Part shown: piece after piece, positions 8,058 to 17,241 of the stretch
Position numbering within the stretch: position 1 is the stretch's first letter
Layout of the letters: every line of letters starts with the position of its first letter
From: Croceimicrobium sp965279135
GTDB lineage: Bacteria; Bacteroidota; Bacteroidia; Flavobacteriales; Schleiferiaceae
Reading direction: 5' to 3'
Assembly (NCBI GenBank): GCA_965279135.1
Contig: OZ257133.1
Coordinates: 186,001-250,000 of the forward strand
Length of the DNA: 64,000 nucleotides
Notes under the pieces: model-generated
Told to the model about the DNA's origin: nothing
What the model saw: only the letters and a program-made list of their open reading frames with translations
Databases searched by the model: none
Program-made: the position numbers and the translations under genes

Positions 8058-10931
8058 TTAAACCTGCTCTTCCTCATAGGATTCGATCGGTTCGCAGGTG
8101 CAAATGAGATTGCGATCTCCATATGCATCATCCACTCGGTGTACCGAAGGCCAAAATTTATTTTCTAATAAATAGTTTAGAGGGAATGCTGCTTCCTGAC
8201 GATTATAGGGCAGTGTCCATTCATCGGCAGTCAATTGCTTCAGGGTATGAGGAGCATTCTTTAAAGGATTGTTTTCCGCGTCTGCTTTGCCAGTTGCAAT
8301 ATCCGCAATCTCCCTGCGAATACTTAGCATGGCTTCTACGAAACGATCCAATTCATCTTTACTCTCACTCTCAGTGGGCTCAATCATTACCGTTCCAGCC
8401 ACCGGGAAGCTTACTGTTGGAGCATGGTATCCATAATCCATTAGACGCTTCGCAATATCAGTAACTTCAATTCCAGCATCTTTCTTATAGGGTCGGCAAT
8501 CAATGATCATTTCGTGAGCGGCACGATTATTCTCATTTGCATAAAGCACTTCGAAGGCGCCATGTAAACGCTCCTTTAGATAGTTCGCGTTTAGAATGGC
8601 AAATTCCGTAGAAGCCTTTAGCCCATCAGGACCCAGCATCTTGATGTAGGCGTAAGAGATAATTAGAATCAACCCGCTACCAAATGGAGCTCCTGAAATA
8701 GAGGAGATTGGGTTCTTGCCTCCCGTCTTAACGAATGGGTGCCCAGGTAAGAAAGGAGCGAGGTGTTCTGCAACTCCGATCGGACCCATTCCGGGACCAC
8801 CGCCACCATGAGGGATCGCAAAAGTCTTATGTAAATTAAGGTGGCATACATCTGCACCAATCGCGCCAGGGCTGGTAAGCCCAACCTGAGCGTTCATGTT
8901 TGCCCCGTCCATGTAAACCTGTCCACCGTGATCATGAATGATCTTGGTGATTTCACGCACGCGCTCCTCAAAAACCCCATGGGTGGAAGGGTAGGTGATC
9001 ATCAAAGCGGCGAGATTGTCGCTATGCTTTTCCGCCTTATCGCGTAAATCATCTACGTCAATTTTTCCGTTCTCATCCGACTTAACAACAACCACTTTCA
9101 TCCCCGCCATTACCGCAGATGCAGGATTAGTTCCGTGAGCCGAGCTAGGGATTAAGGCGATATTGCGTTGATCATCACCACGCGATTGATGATAGGCACG
9201 AATAACCATCAATCCGGCATATTCACCTTGAGCTCCGCTATTAGGCTGCATGCTCATAGAGTGGAAACCCGTAATTTCTGAGAGGTCCCTCTCCAAATTG
9301 GTAATCAATTCGCGATAACCAAGGGTCTGGTTGGTAGGTGCAAAGGGGTGGATATTCGCCCAAAGCGGCCAACTTAGTGGGATCATCTCAGTCGCTGCAT
9401 TTAATTTCATGGTGCAACTGCCCAAGGAAATCATACTGTGATTTAGAGATAGATCTTTACGCTCCAGAGCTTTGAGGTAACGCATCATATCAGTCTCACT
9501 ATGGTATTGATTAAACACCGGATGACTGAGATAATCGGTTCCTCTTTGAAGTGACTCTGGAATAACACTAACCTCTAAAAGGTTGAGTTTAGGCGCAGAA
9601 GTTTCCTTGGCTTCAGCAAAAACCTCTAGTAACTCCTGAATAGCGACCATGTTTGTAGTTTCATTTATGCTAATGCCTACTTCATGGGCCGAGATGTAAC
9701 GAAGATTGATTTCTTTGGCCAGAGCGCGGTTGCGAATTTCCTCTTTGTCAATCTGGCCCAATTCTACTCTCAGGGTATCAAAGAAGTTTTCGTTTACCTG
9801 AGTGTATCCTAGTTTACTAAGACCTTCACTTAAGGTTACGGTATGGAAGTGAATCTTCTCTGCGATATTCCTTAAGCCTTTAGGGCCATGGTAGGCTGCA
9901 TAAGCGCCAGCCATTACCGCTAACAGAACCTGAGCAGTACAAATATTGGAGGTAGCCTTGTCTCTTTTAATATGCTGCTCGCGAGTTTGCAAGGCCATAC
10001 GTAGAGCTTTATTTCCAGCCCGATCTATGGTTTGACCGATGATACGTCCTGGAATATTTCGCTTGTAATCTTCAGTGGTTGCGAAAAAGGCGGCGTGTGG
10101 GCCTCCAAAGCCCAATGGAATACCAAACCTTTGAGTTGTTCCAACCACAGCTTTAGCTCCCCAATCTCCTGGAGGGCGCAGTAGGACTAAGCTCATGATG
10201 TCTGCAGCTACCGCTACCTGAACATCATGATTTTCGGCAGCAGCCATGAACTCCTGGTAGTCAAAAATCTCACCATCCGCTGCAGGGTATTGTAAAAGGG
10301 CACCAAAGAATTCATCACTAAGATTTACTTCACGATGATCTCCAATTACCAGCTCAATTCCCAGTGGCTCCGAGCGGGTTTTAATCAGCTCAATATTTTG
10401 GTGGAGACAGTGAATAGAAACAAAGAATTTATTGGCCCCTGCTTTCTTTTTATCCCGACTCCTAGAGCCAAAGAACATACTCATTGCCTCTGCTGCAGCA
10501 GTGGATTCATCCAGAAGACTGGCATTGGCAATTGGTAAACCAGTTAGGTCGGAAACCATGGTTTGGAAGTTAAGTAAAGCTTCCAGGCGTCCTTGGGCAA
10601 TCTCTGCCTGATAAGGCGTGTAGGCTGTATACCAACCAGGGTTTTCCAAAATGTTACGCTGAATTACTCCAGGTAAAATCGTGGGGTGATATCCTAATCC
10701 GATATAAGATTTGAAAACCTTGTTTTTACGGGCGAGTTCGCGAATATGATTGAGAAATTCGTTCTCAGTCATCGCTTCAGCCAGGTCGAGATCAGAGTCC
10801 AACATAATGTCTTCCGGAATGGTTTCCGAAATCAATTGCTTTAAGGAATCTGCTCCCACCACTTTCAGCATTTCATTCAAGTCTTCCTCACGAGGTCCAA
10901 TGTGGCGATAGGCAAAAGCATCTGTCTTCAT
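8058..10931 (-). CDS. gcvP: Glycine dehydrogenase (aminomethyl-transferring), P-protein
   Basis: This is the PLP-dependent P-protein of the glycine cleavage system. It decarboxylates glycine and passes the aminomethyl group to lipoylated GcvH. It is a 957-residue single chain (fused alpha and beta halves), the normal length. The N-terminal FAYRHIGP motif is present. The PLP lysine is K702 in HLNLHKTFAIPHGGGGPG, with the glycine-rich loop directly after it. GcvH and GcvT are not in the window. The L-protein candidate lpdA is encoded at 39913. A TACTTTTG box lies upstream. Confidence 0.97.
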   Translation of the reverse strand: MKTDAFAYRHIGPREEDLNEMLKVVGADSLKQLISETIPEDIMLDSDLDLAEAMTENEFLNHIRELARKNKVFKSYIGLGYHPTILPGVIQRNILENPGWYTAYTPYQAEIAQGRLEALLNFQTMVSDLTGLPIANASLLDESTAAAEAMSMFFGSRSRDKKKAGANKFFVSIHCLHQNIELIKTRSEPLGIELVIGDHREVNLSDEFFGALLQYPAADGEIFDYQEFMAAAENHDVQVAVAADIMSLVLLRPPGDWGAKAVVGTTQRFGIPLGFGGPHAAFFATTEDYKRNIPGRIIGQTIDRAGNKALRMALQTREQHIKRDKATSNICTAQVLLAVMAGAYAAYHGPKGLRNIAEKIHFHTVTLSEGLSKLGYTQVNENFFDTLRVELGQIDKEEIRNRALAKEINLRYISAHEVGISINETTNMVAIQELLEVFAEAKETSAPKLNLLEVSVIPESLQRGTDYLSHPVFNQYHSETDMMRYLKALERKDLSLNHSMISLGSCTMKLNAATEMIPLSWPLWANIHPFAPTNQTLGYRELITNLERDLSEITGFHSMSMQPNSGAQGEYAGLMVIRAYHQSRGDDQRNIALIPSSAHGTNPASAVMAGMKVVVVKSDENGKIDVDDLRDKAEKHSDNLAALMITYPSTHGVFEERVREITKIIHDHGGQVYMDGANMNAQVGLTSPGAIGADVCHLNLHKTFAIPHGGGGPGMGPIGVAEHLAPFLPGHPFVKTGGKNPISSISGAPFGSGLILIISYAYIKMLGPDGLKASTEFAILNANYLKERLHGAFEVLYANENNRAAHEMIIDCRPYKKDAGIEVTDIAKRLMDYGYHAPTVSFPVAGTVMIEPTESESKDELDRFVEAMLSIRREIADIATGKADAENNPLKNAPHTLKQLTADEWTLPYNRQEAAFPLNYLLENKFWPSVHRVDDAYGDRNLICTCEPIESYEEEQV

Positions 10932-10962
10932 ATCAATTGAAAATAAATGTCAATATTCGCAG

Positions 10963-10970
10963 CAAAAGTA
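10963..10970 (-). promoter_or_regulatory. -7 promoter box of gcvP (TACTTTTG)
   Basis: The minus strand reads TACTTTTG, a match to TAnnTTTG, 31 bases before the gcvP ATG. No -33 TTG at standard spacing was found. I saw no glycine-riboswitch-like structure in the short leader. Confidence 0.45.
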
Positions 10971-11045
10971 AGCATCAGCACGAGCAAAAATGCCTAGTAC
11001 TATCACTAATCTTTTTGACCTCTCATAGGTATTGATTATCAGGAT

Positions 11046-11900
11046 ATGAGAAGTTTTCTTATTCGATCGAATCTCTGGGTAGGACTTGCCGTTTCACTCC
11101 TTAGTCTTTTGAGCTTTCCGGAGCCTTGGAATGCGCAAGCAATCTTCTATGCTTTGTTTATTTTTTTTGCAACGGTTTCAGCCTACAGTTACATGCGCTG
11201 GGTGAAACTAGTGCAAGGAAATTATAGCTCACAGCCCAAGCAGATTCCGGGATTAGAAAATGATGTCCTCGCTTTAGGATATTCTTTGATTACAGGGATC
11301 GTGGCGCTGGCCTTTTTAAGACTAGTGTTTCAACCAGCGCTTTTATGGGCTCTTACTCCGGCTTTTATCATTGCAGTGCTCTATCCAATCGCTTTCAAGA
11401 ATCCCAATCGGCACTTTAGCTCCTTGCGTACTATTCCAATGCTCAAGCTGCTGCTGATTTCTGTTTCCTGGTCATGGCTAAGTTTTGGAATGCCTATGGT
11501 ATTGCAGTCGCATGTATGGAGTTGGCATTTGGCTTTAGAGCTTCTTTTTAGAACCTTTTTGATCGCAGGACTTACCATTCCATTTGATGTCCGAGATTTG
11601 GATTACGATCGCAAGTCTATGCGCACCTTACCCCAAATGTTTGGCATAGGGAATTCGCTGGTATTGGCAAATCTTCTTTTGCTTACTTACCAATTATGGA
11701 TCGTAATGGCCTACTTCGTTTGGAGAATTGACTTGCCATTAGCTTTGGCCTGGATAATAGGGTTGGAAGTAGGGGCCTGGTTAATTAGGAAGGTAGAAAA
11801 AGATCGATCCGAATGGTTTGTGGGCTTTTGGATTGAGGGTATTCCGATTTGGGTTTTCATTTTGTACCTCTTAATCAACTTCACGATGGGCAATTATTAA
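11046..11900 (+). CDS. UbiA-like polytopic membrane protein
   Basis: This is a 284-residue protein with about eight hydrophobic segments. The motif DVRDLDYD (D181, D184, D186, D188) followed by a RTLP-like stretch resembles the second Asp-rich motif of UbiA prenyltransferases. The first motif, NDxxDxxxD, is not seen where it should be (SAYSYMRW near residue 48). It may therefore be a UbiA-fold protein that no longer transfers prenyl groups or uses another chemistry. The stop codon is 23 bases before kynU, so the three plus-strand genes may share a transcript. The function is unassigned. Confidence 0.6.
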   Translation: MRSFLIRSNLWVGLAVSLLSLLSFPEPWNAQAIFYALFIFFATVSAYSYMRWVKLVQGNYSSQPKQIPGLENDVLALGYSLITGIVALAFLRLVFQPALLWALTPAFIIAVLYPIAFKNPNRHFSSLRTIPMLKLLLISVSWSWLSFGMPMVLQSHVWSWHLALELLFRTFLIAGLTIPFDVRDLDYDRKSMRTLPQMFGIGNSLVLANLLLLTYQLWIVMAYFVWRIDLPLALAWIIGLEVGAWLIRKVEKDRSEWFVGFWIEGIPIWVFILYLLINFTMGNY

Positions 11901-11905
11901 CTTTG
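11898..11905 (+). promoter_or_regulatory. Possible -7 box before kynU (TAACTTTG)
   Basis: TAACTTTG overlaps the stop of the upstream membrane protein and lies 18 bases before the kynU ATG. It could give kynU-kmo its own transcript. There is no matching -33 TTG, so confidence is modest. Confidence 0.35.
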
Positions 11906-11923
11906 AGGCCCTAAAGTGAATTT

Positions 11924-13198
11924 ATGAGTATTCTCAATACGCTGGAAGCGGCAAGGGAGGCAGACTTACAAGACTCTCTCTCATCCTATCGTCAGCACTT
12001 TCTCTTTCCCAGGCATGAAAACGAATCTGTCTTATACTTCACAGGAAACTCATTGGGATTACAGTGTAAAAAAAGTCGTGATATCGTGTTGGAAGAGCTT
12101 GATGATTGGGCTCAATGGGGCGTAGATGGACATTTGGAAGCACGACGTCCATGGCTTTCGTATCACGAGTTTTTTACCGCTTCCTTAGCTCGGTTAGTGG
12201 GGGCCAAGGAAAGCGAGGTGGTAGCTATGAATGGTTTAACAACCAATCTGCACCTTTTGATGGTGAGCTTCTATCGGCCTGAAGGTCGCAGGACCAAAAT
12301 CCTTTGCGAGGGTAAAGCGTTTCCCAGTGATCAATATGCATTGAGAAGTCAATTGCGCTATCACGGATTAGACCCCGACGAACATCTTATTGAAATTGCT
12401 CCCGATCCGGATACAGAACTGATTTCCAACGAACGAATTATTGAGGCTATTGATGCCCACCGAGATGAGATTGCCTTGGTGATGATTGGTGCGGTCAATT
12501 ACTATACTGGTCAGTGGTTTGATATGGAGCGCATCACTGATGCTGGCAAAAGAGCTGGTGCCATTGTTGGATGGGATTTAGCTCATGCCGCAGGTAATGT
12601 GCCACTCGATTTGCATAAATGGAATGTAGATTTTGCCGCCTGGTGCGGATATAAATACTTAAACTCCGGGCCAGGAGGTGTTTCAGGAGTCTTTATACAT
12701 GAAAAGCATCATGGAAAGGCAGATCTTCCTCGATTCGAAGGTTGGTGGGGTCATAATAAGAATGACCGATTTAAGATGCCGGATCGTTTTGTACCAATCC
12801 CTACCGCAGAAGCCTGGCAGCTAAGCAATGCTCCCGTTTTTTCCATGGCGCCATTATTAGCTTCATTGGAGCTATTTGATGAGGTCGGTATGGTGGCCTT
12901 AAGGGAGAAGAGCTTAAGACTAACACAATACTTGCAAGAAGTAATAGAATCTGCAGCGGAGGAAAGTGGCCAGGAAATTCGAATAATTACACCTACCGAA
13001 GCTCATAATAGAGGTTGTCAGATTTCAATCAGTATTCCATCAAAGGGGAAATCGGCATTTGATAAGCTCAGTGCTGCTGGAGTGGTAGCAGATTGGCGTG
13101 AGCCCGATGTTATTCGCCTCGCTCCGGTTCCTCTTTACAATTCCTTCGAAGATGTATTTCGCTTTGGAGACCTCTTGAAAAACTACTTAAAAGACTAA
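11924..13198 (+). CDS. kynU: Kynureninase
   Basis: This PLP enzyme cleaves kynurenine or 3-hydroxykynurenine to anthranilate or 3-hydroxyanthranilate plus alanine. At 424 residues it has the normal length. The N-terminal YFTGNSLGLQ motif is typical, and the PLP lysine is K244 in CGYKYLNSGPGG. WDLAHAAGN upstream of it carries the PLP-pyridine aspartate. Two bases separate it from kmo, so the two form an operon of consecutive pathway steps. Confidence 0.96.
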   Translation: MSILNTLEAAREADLQDSLSSYRQHFLFPRHENESVLYFTGNSLGLQCKKSRDIVLEELDDWAQWGVDGHLEARRPWLSYHEFFTASLARLVGAKESEVVAMNGLTTNLHLLMVSFYRPEGRRTKILCEGKAFPSDQYALRSQLRYHGLDPDEHLIEIAPDPDTELISNERIIEAIDAHRDEIALVMIGAVNYYTGQWFDMERITDAGKRAGAIVGWDLAHAAGNVPLDLHKWNVDFAAWCGYKYLNSGPGGVSGVFIHEKHHGKADLPRFEGWWGHNKNDRFKMPDRFVPIPTAEAWQLSNAPVFSMAPLLASLELFDEVGMVALREKSLRLTQYLQEVIESAAEESGQEIRIITPTEAHNRGCQISISIPSKGKSAFDKLSAAGVVADWREPDVIRLAPVPLYNSFEDVFRFGDLLKNYLKD

Positions 13199-13200
13199 AA

Positions 13201-14556
13201 ATGGAACAGAAGAAAATTACCATTGCCGGTGCTGGTTTAGTGGGATCATTACTAAGTGTTTATCTCGCTAAAAGAGGCCATAAAGTAGAAATTTACGAGC
13301 GGCGACCCGATGCGCGAAAGAATACAGTTGATGGTGGTCGTTCTATAAACCTTGCCTTGAGTGATCGCGGTTTACAGGCTTTGGCGAAAGTGGGTCTTGA
13401 GAAGAGGGTGCTCGAGGAAATGGCGATCCCTATGTATCGTAGGGTGATGCACGATAAAGCTGGTAATTTGAGTTACCAACCTTATGGAAAAGAAGGTCAG
13501 GCCATAAACTCGGTTTCTCGAGCGGGATTAAACATGCTTTTAATGGAAGAAGCAGAGAAGCATGGGGTTCAAATTCATTTTTCACAAGCCTGTGATGCCG
13601 TGGATCTAAATACGGGTCAGGCGGTTTTTCGAAATTCTGACGGGGAGCAAAAAACCGTTAATAGCGACTTACTTTTCGGGGCCGATGGAGCATTTAGCGC
13701 GGTGCGCGGTGTGATGCAGAAAACGGATCGATTCTCCTATTCACAAGAGTATATCGAACATGGCTATAAGGAACTTGAGATTCCTGCAGGCCCTAATGGA
13801 GAGTTCCTATTGGAGAAAAATGCACTGCACATTTGGCCTCGCGGAAGCTATATGCTGATCGCCTTACCCAATCCAGATGCAACCTTCACCTGTACTCTCT
13901 TTTTTCCAATGGATGGAGATCCTTCCTTCGCTAGTTTAAATTCGGTTGCTAAGGCTCGTTCATTCTTTGAAAAGGAGTTTCCCGATGCATTGGCCATGAT
14001 GCCTAATTTTGATTCGGAATGGAAGGAAAACCCAGACTCTTCATTGGTTATTATACGCTGCTATCCCTGGACCAGAAATACTAAAGTCGCTTTGATTGGT
14101 GATGCTAGTCATGCCATTGTCCCATTTTATGGACAAGGAATGAATGCGGGTTTTGAAGATTGCTTTGTTTTGGATCGACTTATTGAAGAAGTAGGTGATG
14201 ATTGGGAGCAGATCTTAGCATCTTATGAAAAGGAAAGGAAGCCGGATGGGGATGCCATTGCAGATTTAGCCATGCGCAATTTTGTGGAGATGCGCGATTT
14301 AACCGGTGATCCGGACTTCCTACTTCGTAAAAAAATCGAGGGGCGTTTTTCGGAGAAATACCCCGACAAGTGGACACCTTTATATAGCCTGGTTACTTTT
14401 TCACCAGATGTGCGTTATTCAGAGGCTTTGGCTCTAGGTAAGCGCCAGGATGAACTAATGGCTGAGATTATGGCAATTCCCGAGATCGAAGAGAAATGGG
14501 ATAGTGCGGAGGTGGAAGCGAAGATGCTGGAATTAGCAGATCGAATAAAGGCTTAA
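13201..14556 (+). CDS. kmo: Kynurenine 3-monooxygenase
   Basis: This FAD-dependent hydroxylase converts kynurenine to 3-hydroxykynurenine using NADPH and oxygen. In 451 residues it has the FAD dinucleotide fold GAGLVGSLLSVYLA at the N-terminus, the substrate/FAD motif DGGRSINLALS near residue 41, and the second FAD motif GDASHAIVPFYGQG starting at G300. It lacks a long C-terminal membrane anchor, as usual in bacteria. With kynU it supplies 3-hydroxyanthranilate, either for NAD synthesis or for tryptophan breakdown. No haaO or quinolinate genes are nearby to decide between the two. Confidence 0.96.
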   Translation: MEQKKITIAGAGLVGSLLSVYLAKRGHKVEIYERRPDARKNTVDGGRSINLALSDRGLQALAKVGLEKRVLEEMAIPMYRRVMHDKAGNLSYQPYGKEGQAINSVSRAGLNMLLMEEAEKHGVQIHFSQACDAVDLNTGQAVFRNSDGEQKTVNSDLLFGADGAFSAVRGVMQKTDRFSYSQEYIEHGYKELEIPAGPNGEFLLEKNALHIWPRGSYMLIALPNPDATFTCTLFFPMDGDPSFASLNSVAKARSFFEKEFPDALAMMPNFDSEWKENPDSSLVIIRCYPWTRNTKVALIGDASHAIVPFYGQGMNAGFEDCFVLDRLIEEVGDDWEQILASYEKERKPDGDAIADLAMRNFVEMRDLTGDPDFLLRKKIEGRFSEKYPDKWTPLYSLVTFSPDVRYSEALALGKRQDELMAEIMAIPEIEEKWDSAEVEAKMLELADRIKA

Positions 14557-14570
14557 ACAAGAATCAAAAA

Positions 14571-14607
14571 AAATCCCGATTTCAAACTTTAGTCGAAATC
14601 GGGATTT
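14571..14607. terminator. Bidirectional terminator between kmo and the Ala-rich lipoprotein
   Basis: A 13-base perfect stem (14571-14583 with 14595-14607; AAATCCCGATTTC and complement) is flanked by A-runs on the left and T-runs on the right. It can end both kmo and the convergent lipoprotein gene. Confidence 0.9.
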
Positions 14608-14629
14608 TTTATTTCTTTAAGGAGCGATC

Positions 14630-14935
14630 TTACATCTCGTCAGCGTGCTCGCTGTGATCGTGATCCCCACCTTCGTGCATAGCTTCTTCAACTTCACCTT
14701 CCATAGCGTCGGCTCCTTCAGCAGCAGCGCTATCACCTTCGGCAGCAGCAGAGTCAGCAACTTCTTCTACAGCCTCGGCGGCATCCTCAGTAGCATCAGC
14801 AGCGTCATCTCCAGCTTCAGCAGCTTCGTCTACAGTTTCAGTAGCGTCGTCAGCAGCTTCTTCAGCTTGAGGGTTGTTACATGCAATAGCGCCGGCAAAG
14901 ATCAGTGCAAATGCAAAAAAACTTACTTTTTTCAT
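14630..14935 (-). CDS. Acidic Ala/Glu/Asp-rich small lipoprotein
   Basis: This 101-residue protein has signal peptide MKKVSFFAFALIF and lipobox AGAIAC. The mature chain is almost entirely Ala, Glu and Asp, with recurring EAA/DAA units and two copies of SAAAEG. It ends in a His/Asp/Glu tail, GGDHDHSEHADEM, that could bind divalent metal. Low-complexity lipoproteins like this occur in many Bacteroidota, but I cannot name a family. It has its own promoter box and terminator, so it is probably monocistronic. The open frame on the opposite strand is a composition shadow. Confidence 0.82.
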   Translation of the reverse strand: MKKVSFFAFALIFAGAIACNNPQAEEAADDATETVDEAAEAGDDAADATEDAAEAVEEVADSAAAEGDSAAAEGADAMEGEVEEAMHEGGDHDHSEHADEM

Positions 14936-14971
14936 CCTTCTCTCGAGATTTGGTTGTTAAACAATTTCGGA

Positions 14972-14979
14972 CAAATGTA
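14972..14979 (-). promoter_or_regulatory. -7 promoter box of the Ala-rich lipoprotein (TACATTTG)
   Basis: The minus strand reads TACATTTG, 36 bases before the lipoprotein ATG. It matches TAnnTTTG; the -33 element is not clear. Confidence 0.45.
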
Positions 14980-15021
14980 AATAAAATTCAAAGCTCTGTA
15001 ATTCAGAATACTCCAAATTTA

Positions 15022-16554
15022 TCATTTCAATAAACTGCTAATGCTCAGAGAATCCATTAGCTTGAATTTCAAATCTTTAATTGAAATGCGTTCTTGAGCC
15101 ATACTATCCCTGTTTCTTAAGGTTACACATTGATCCTCTTTTGTATCGTGATCAACAGTGATACAGTAGGGAGTTCCAATTGCATCATGACGACGATAAC
15201 GCTTACCTATTGCGTCTTTCTCATCGTACTGAATATTGAGATCGTAGCGCAGTTCTTCAATTATTTCTCTCGAGATTTCAGGGAGTCCATCTTTCTTAAC
15301 CAGAGGTAATACAGCAGCCTTAACTGGAGCAACCGGAGCTGGTATACGAAGTACGGTCCGCACACTACCGTCCTCTAGTTTTTCTTCGCGATAAGCGTAT
15401 GAAAGAACAGCTAGGAAAAGTCGGTCTAATCCAATAGAGGTTTCCACCACATAGGGAACGTAATTTTTACCAAGTTCAGGATCGAAGAATTGGAGTTTTT
15501 TGCCACTGTACTCTTCATGCGCCTTAAGGTCGAAATCGGTGCGCGAGTGTATTCCTTCTAACTCTTTAAAGCCAAAAGGGAAATTAAATTCAATGTCTGC
15601 AGCAGCATTGGCATAGTGAGCGAGTTTTTCATGATCATGGAAACGATAGTAGTTTTCATCAATTCCAAGGCTACGATGCCAGTTCATTCGCTTTTCCTTC
15701 CAGTACTCATACCATTTCATTTCCTCTCCCGGGCGAACGAAAAACTGCATTTCCATCTGTTCAAATTCCCGCATTCGGAAGATAAATTGTCGGGCTACAA
15801 TTTCATTGCGAAATGCCTTCCCGGTCTGGGCAATTCCGAAAGGAATCTTCATCCTGCCGGTTTTTTGCACATTCAAGAAGTTTACGAATATACCCTGAGC
15901 GGTTTCAGGACGAAGATATAAGGTGGAAGAGCCCTCTGCTACTGAACCCATTTGGGTACCAAACATGAGGTTAAACTGCCTTACATCGGTCCAGTTTTTC
16001 GTACCGCTTATCGGACAAACGATTCCCTTTTCTTCAATAAGGGATTTTACGTCCGCAAGGTCTCCGGCATCCAGACTTTGGGCTAATCGCTTTACACTGC
16101 TTTCCGCTTCGTCCAAATACTTACGAACTCTAGGATTTGTTTCGCGGTATAGAGCTTCATCAAAATCATCACCGAAGCGTTTCTTCGCTTTGGCTACTTC
16201 TTTCTCTGCCTTTTGCCTTTGCTTTTCAGCATAATCTTCTACGAGAACGTCCGCGCGGTAGCGTTTTTTACTGTCTTTATTATCAATCAATGGATCATTG
16301 AAGGCATCAACATGACCACTAGCTTTCCAGGTGGTCGGATGCATGAAGATGGCAGAGTCTAAACCCACGATGTTCTCATGCATTTGCACCATTGCTTTCC
16401 ACCAGTAATCTCGTAGGTTCTTCTTTAGCTCAACACCATTCTGACCGTAGTCATATACTGCAGAAAGACCATCGTAGATTTCACTGGACTGGAAGATGAA
16501 ACCATACTCCTTGGCATGTGCAATAACCTTCTTAAATAGATCGTCTTGATTCAT
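15022..16554 (-). CDS. glyS: Glycyl-tRNA synthetase (homodimeric class II)
   Basis: This enzyme charges tRNA-Gly. The 510-residue chain is of the eukaryote/archaea-like alpha2 type, which many Bacteroidota use instead of the alpha2beta2 enzyme. Class II motifs visible are FRNEI (motif 2), the GSVAEGSSTLYLRPETAQGIF region, and SIGLDRLFLA near motif 3. It ends with an anticodon-binding domain. A TATTTTTG box lies five bases from the start codon, suggesting a very short leader. Confidence 0.96.
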   Translation of the reverse strand: MNQDDLFKKVIAHAKEYGFIFQSSEIYDGLSAVYDYGQNGVELKKNLRDYWWKAMVQMHENIVGLDSAIFMHPTTWKASGHVDAFNDPLIDNKDSKKRYRADVLVEDYAEKQRQKAEKEVAKAKKRFGDDFDEALYRETNPRVRKYLDEAESSVKRLAQSLDAGDLADVKSLIEEKGIVCPISGTKNWTDVRQFNLMFGTQMGSVAEGSSTLYLRPETAQGIFVNFLNVQKTGRMKIPFGIAQTGKAFRNEIVARQFIFRMREFEQMEMQFFVRPGEEMKWYEYWKEKRMNWHRSLGIDENYYRFHDHEKLAHYANAAADIEFNFPFGFKELEGIHSRTDFDLKAHEEYSGKKLQFFDPELGKNYVPYVVETSIGLDRLFLAVLSYAYREEKLEDGSVRTVLRIPAPVAPVKAAVLPLVKKDGLPEISREIIEELRYDLNIQYDEKDAIGKRYRRHDAIGTPYCITVDHDTKEDQCVTLRNRDSMAQERISIKDLKFKLMDSLSISSLLK

Positions 16555-16558
16555 GCGG

Positions 16559-16566
16559 CAAAAATA
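16559..16566 (-). promoter_or_regulatory. -7 promoter box of glyS (TATTTTTG)
   Basis: The minus strand reads TATTTTTG ending four bases before the glyS ATG. If this box is used, the transcript would be leaderless or nearly so. Confidence 0.45.
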
Positions 16567-16688
16567 GTATTTGATTTGGCTTTGCAGCTTTGCCTTTGGG
16601 ACTTTATGAATTGCTTCAAATCACTTGATCTTAAAAGGGTTTAACCTACTCTGAAAGCATCAGACACCAATGTATATTCCATAAAAAA

Positions 16689-16710
16689 AGCCGAGTATCG
16701 CCACTCGGCT
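16689..16710 (-). terminator. Terminator of the azurin-like gene
   Basis: The stem AGCCGAGT (16689-16696) / ACTCGGCT (16703-16710) has a 6-base loop and is followed on the minus strand by a run of T. Confidence 0.85.
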
Positions 16711-16734
16711 CTTACTAGTACTTTGATCCAGCAA

Positions 16735-17241
16735 TTAGTTTACAATGAACTTGCCTTGCATCAATCCATAATGGCCTGGGAAGCTGCAGATAAAGTCATA
16801 AATCCCAGCACTTGGCGCGGTGAAGCTTATTTCCGTGCTTTCACCACCACCGATAAGGGTAGTATGGGCTATTACATCTGCTCCGCCGTTTGGAATGTAA
16901 TCCGCATCCTTGGCATTTACCGCTTCTGCAGCAAAGTCGGCTAGATTTGTACCCTTCTTTAACAGAACGAAATTGTGTCCCATTACCGACTTATCTAATT
17001 CACCAACATGAATTAATTTGAGAGTAACTTCCTGACCTGCTTCAACCATCAGTTGATCAGTATTGTACTTCATCTGATCGGTACATTCCAGCTCCAGGCT
17101 AACAGTTTTGTTTTCTTCCTCTACGGCCGCCTTGGGCTGTGGAGCAGGAGACGGGCTTTGTTCATTCGCCGCCTCAGGGACATTATTACAACTCGCTACC
17201 AGAAGGAAGCTCCCAAGGATTAAACTAAGTCTTCTTAACAT
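16735..17241 (-). CDS. Azurin-like blue copper lipoprotein
   Basis: This is a periplasmic or outer-membrane-anchored type 1 copper protein of 168 residues from the ATG at 17241. The frame runs up to 17280, but the chosen start gives a proper lipoprotein signal (MLRRLSLILG, lipobox VASC). After a Pro/Ala-rich linker the cupredoxin domain shows the azurin ligand set: His in MGHNFVLL, and Cys, His and Met in CSFPGHYGLMQG. Azurins carry electrons to terminal reductases or peroxidases; the partner is not visible here. It is monocistronic, with a good terminator. Confidence 0.92.
   Translation of the reverse strand: MLRRLSLILGSFLLVASCNNVPEAANEQSPSPAPQPKAAVEEENKTVSLELECTDQMKYNTDQLMVEAGQEVTLKLIHVGELDKSVMGHNFVLLKKGTNLADFAAEAVNAKDADYIPNGGADVIAHTTLIGGGESTEISFTAPSAGIYDFICSFPGHYGLMQGKFIVN

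Noticed and set aside
14645..14980. 111-codon open frame on the plus strand opposite the Ala-rich lipoprotein
   Set aside because: It is the complement of repetitive GCA/GAA codons, and its Ser/Phe-rich product is a composition shadow. The minus frame has a signal peptide, lipobox and terminator.
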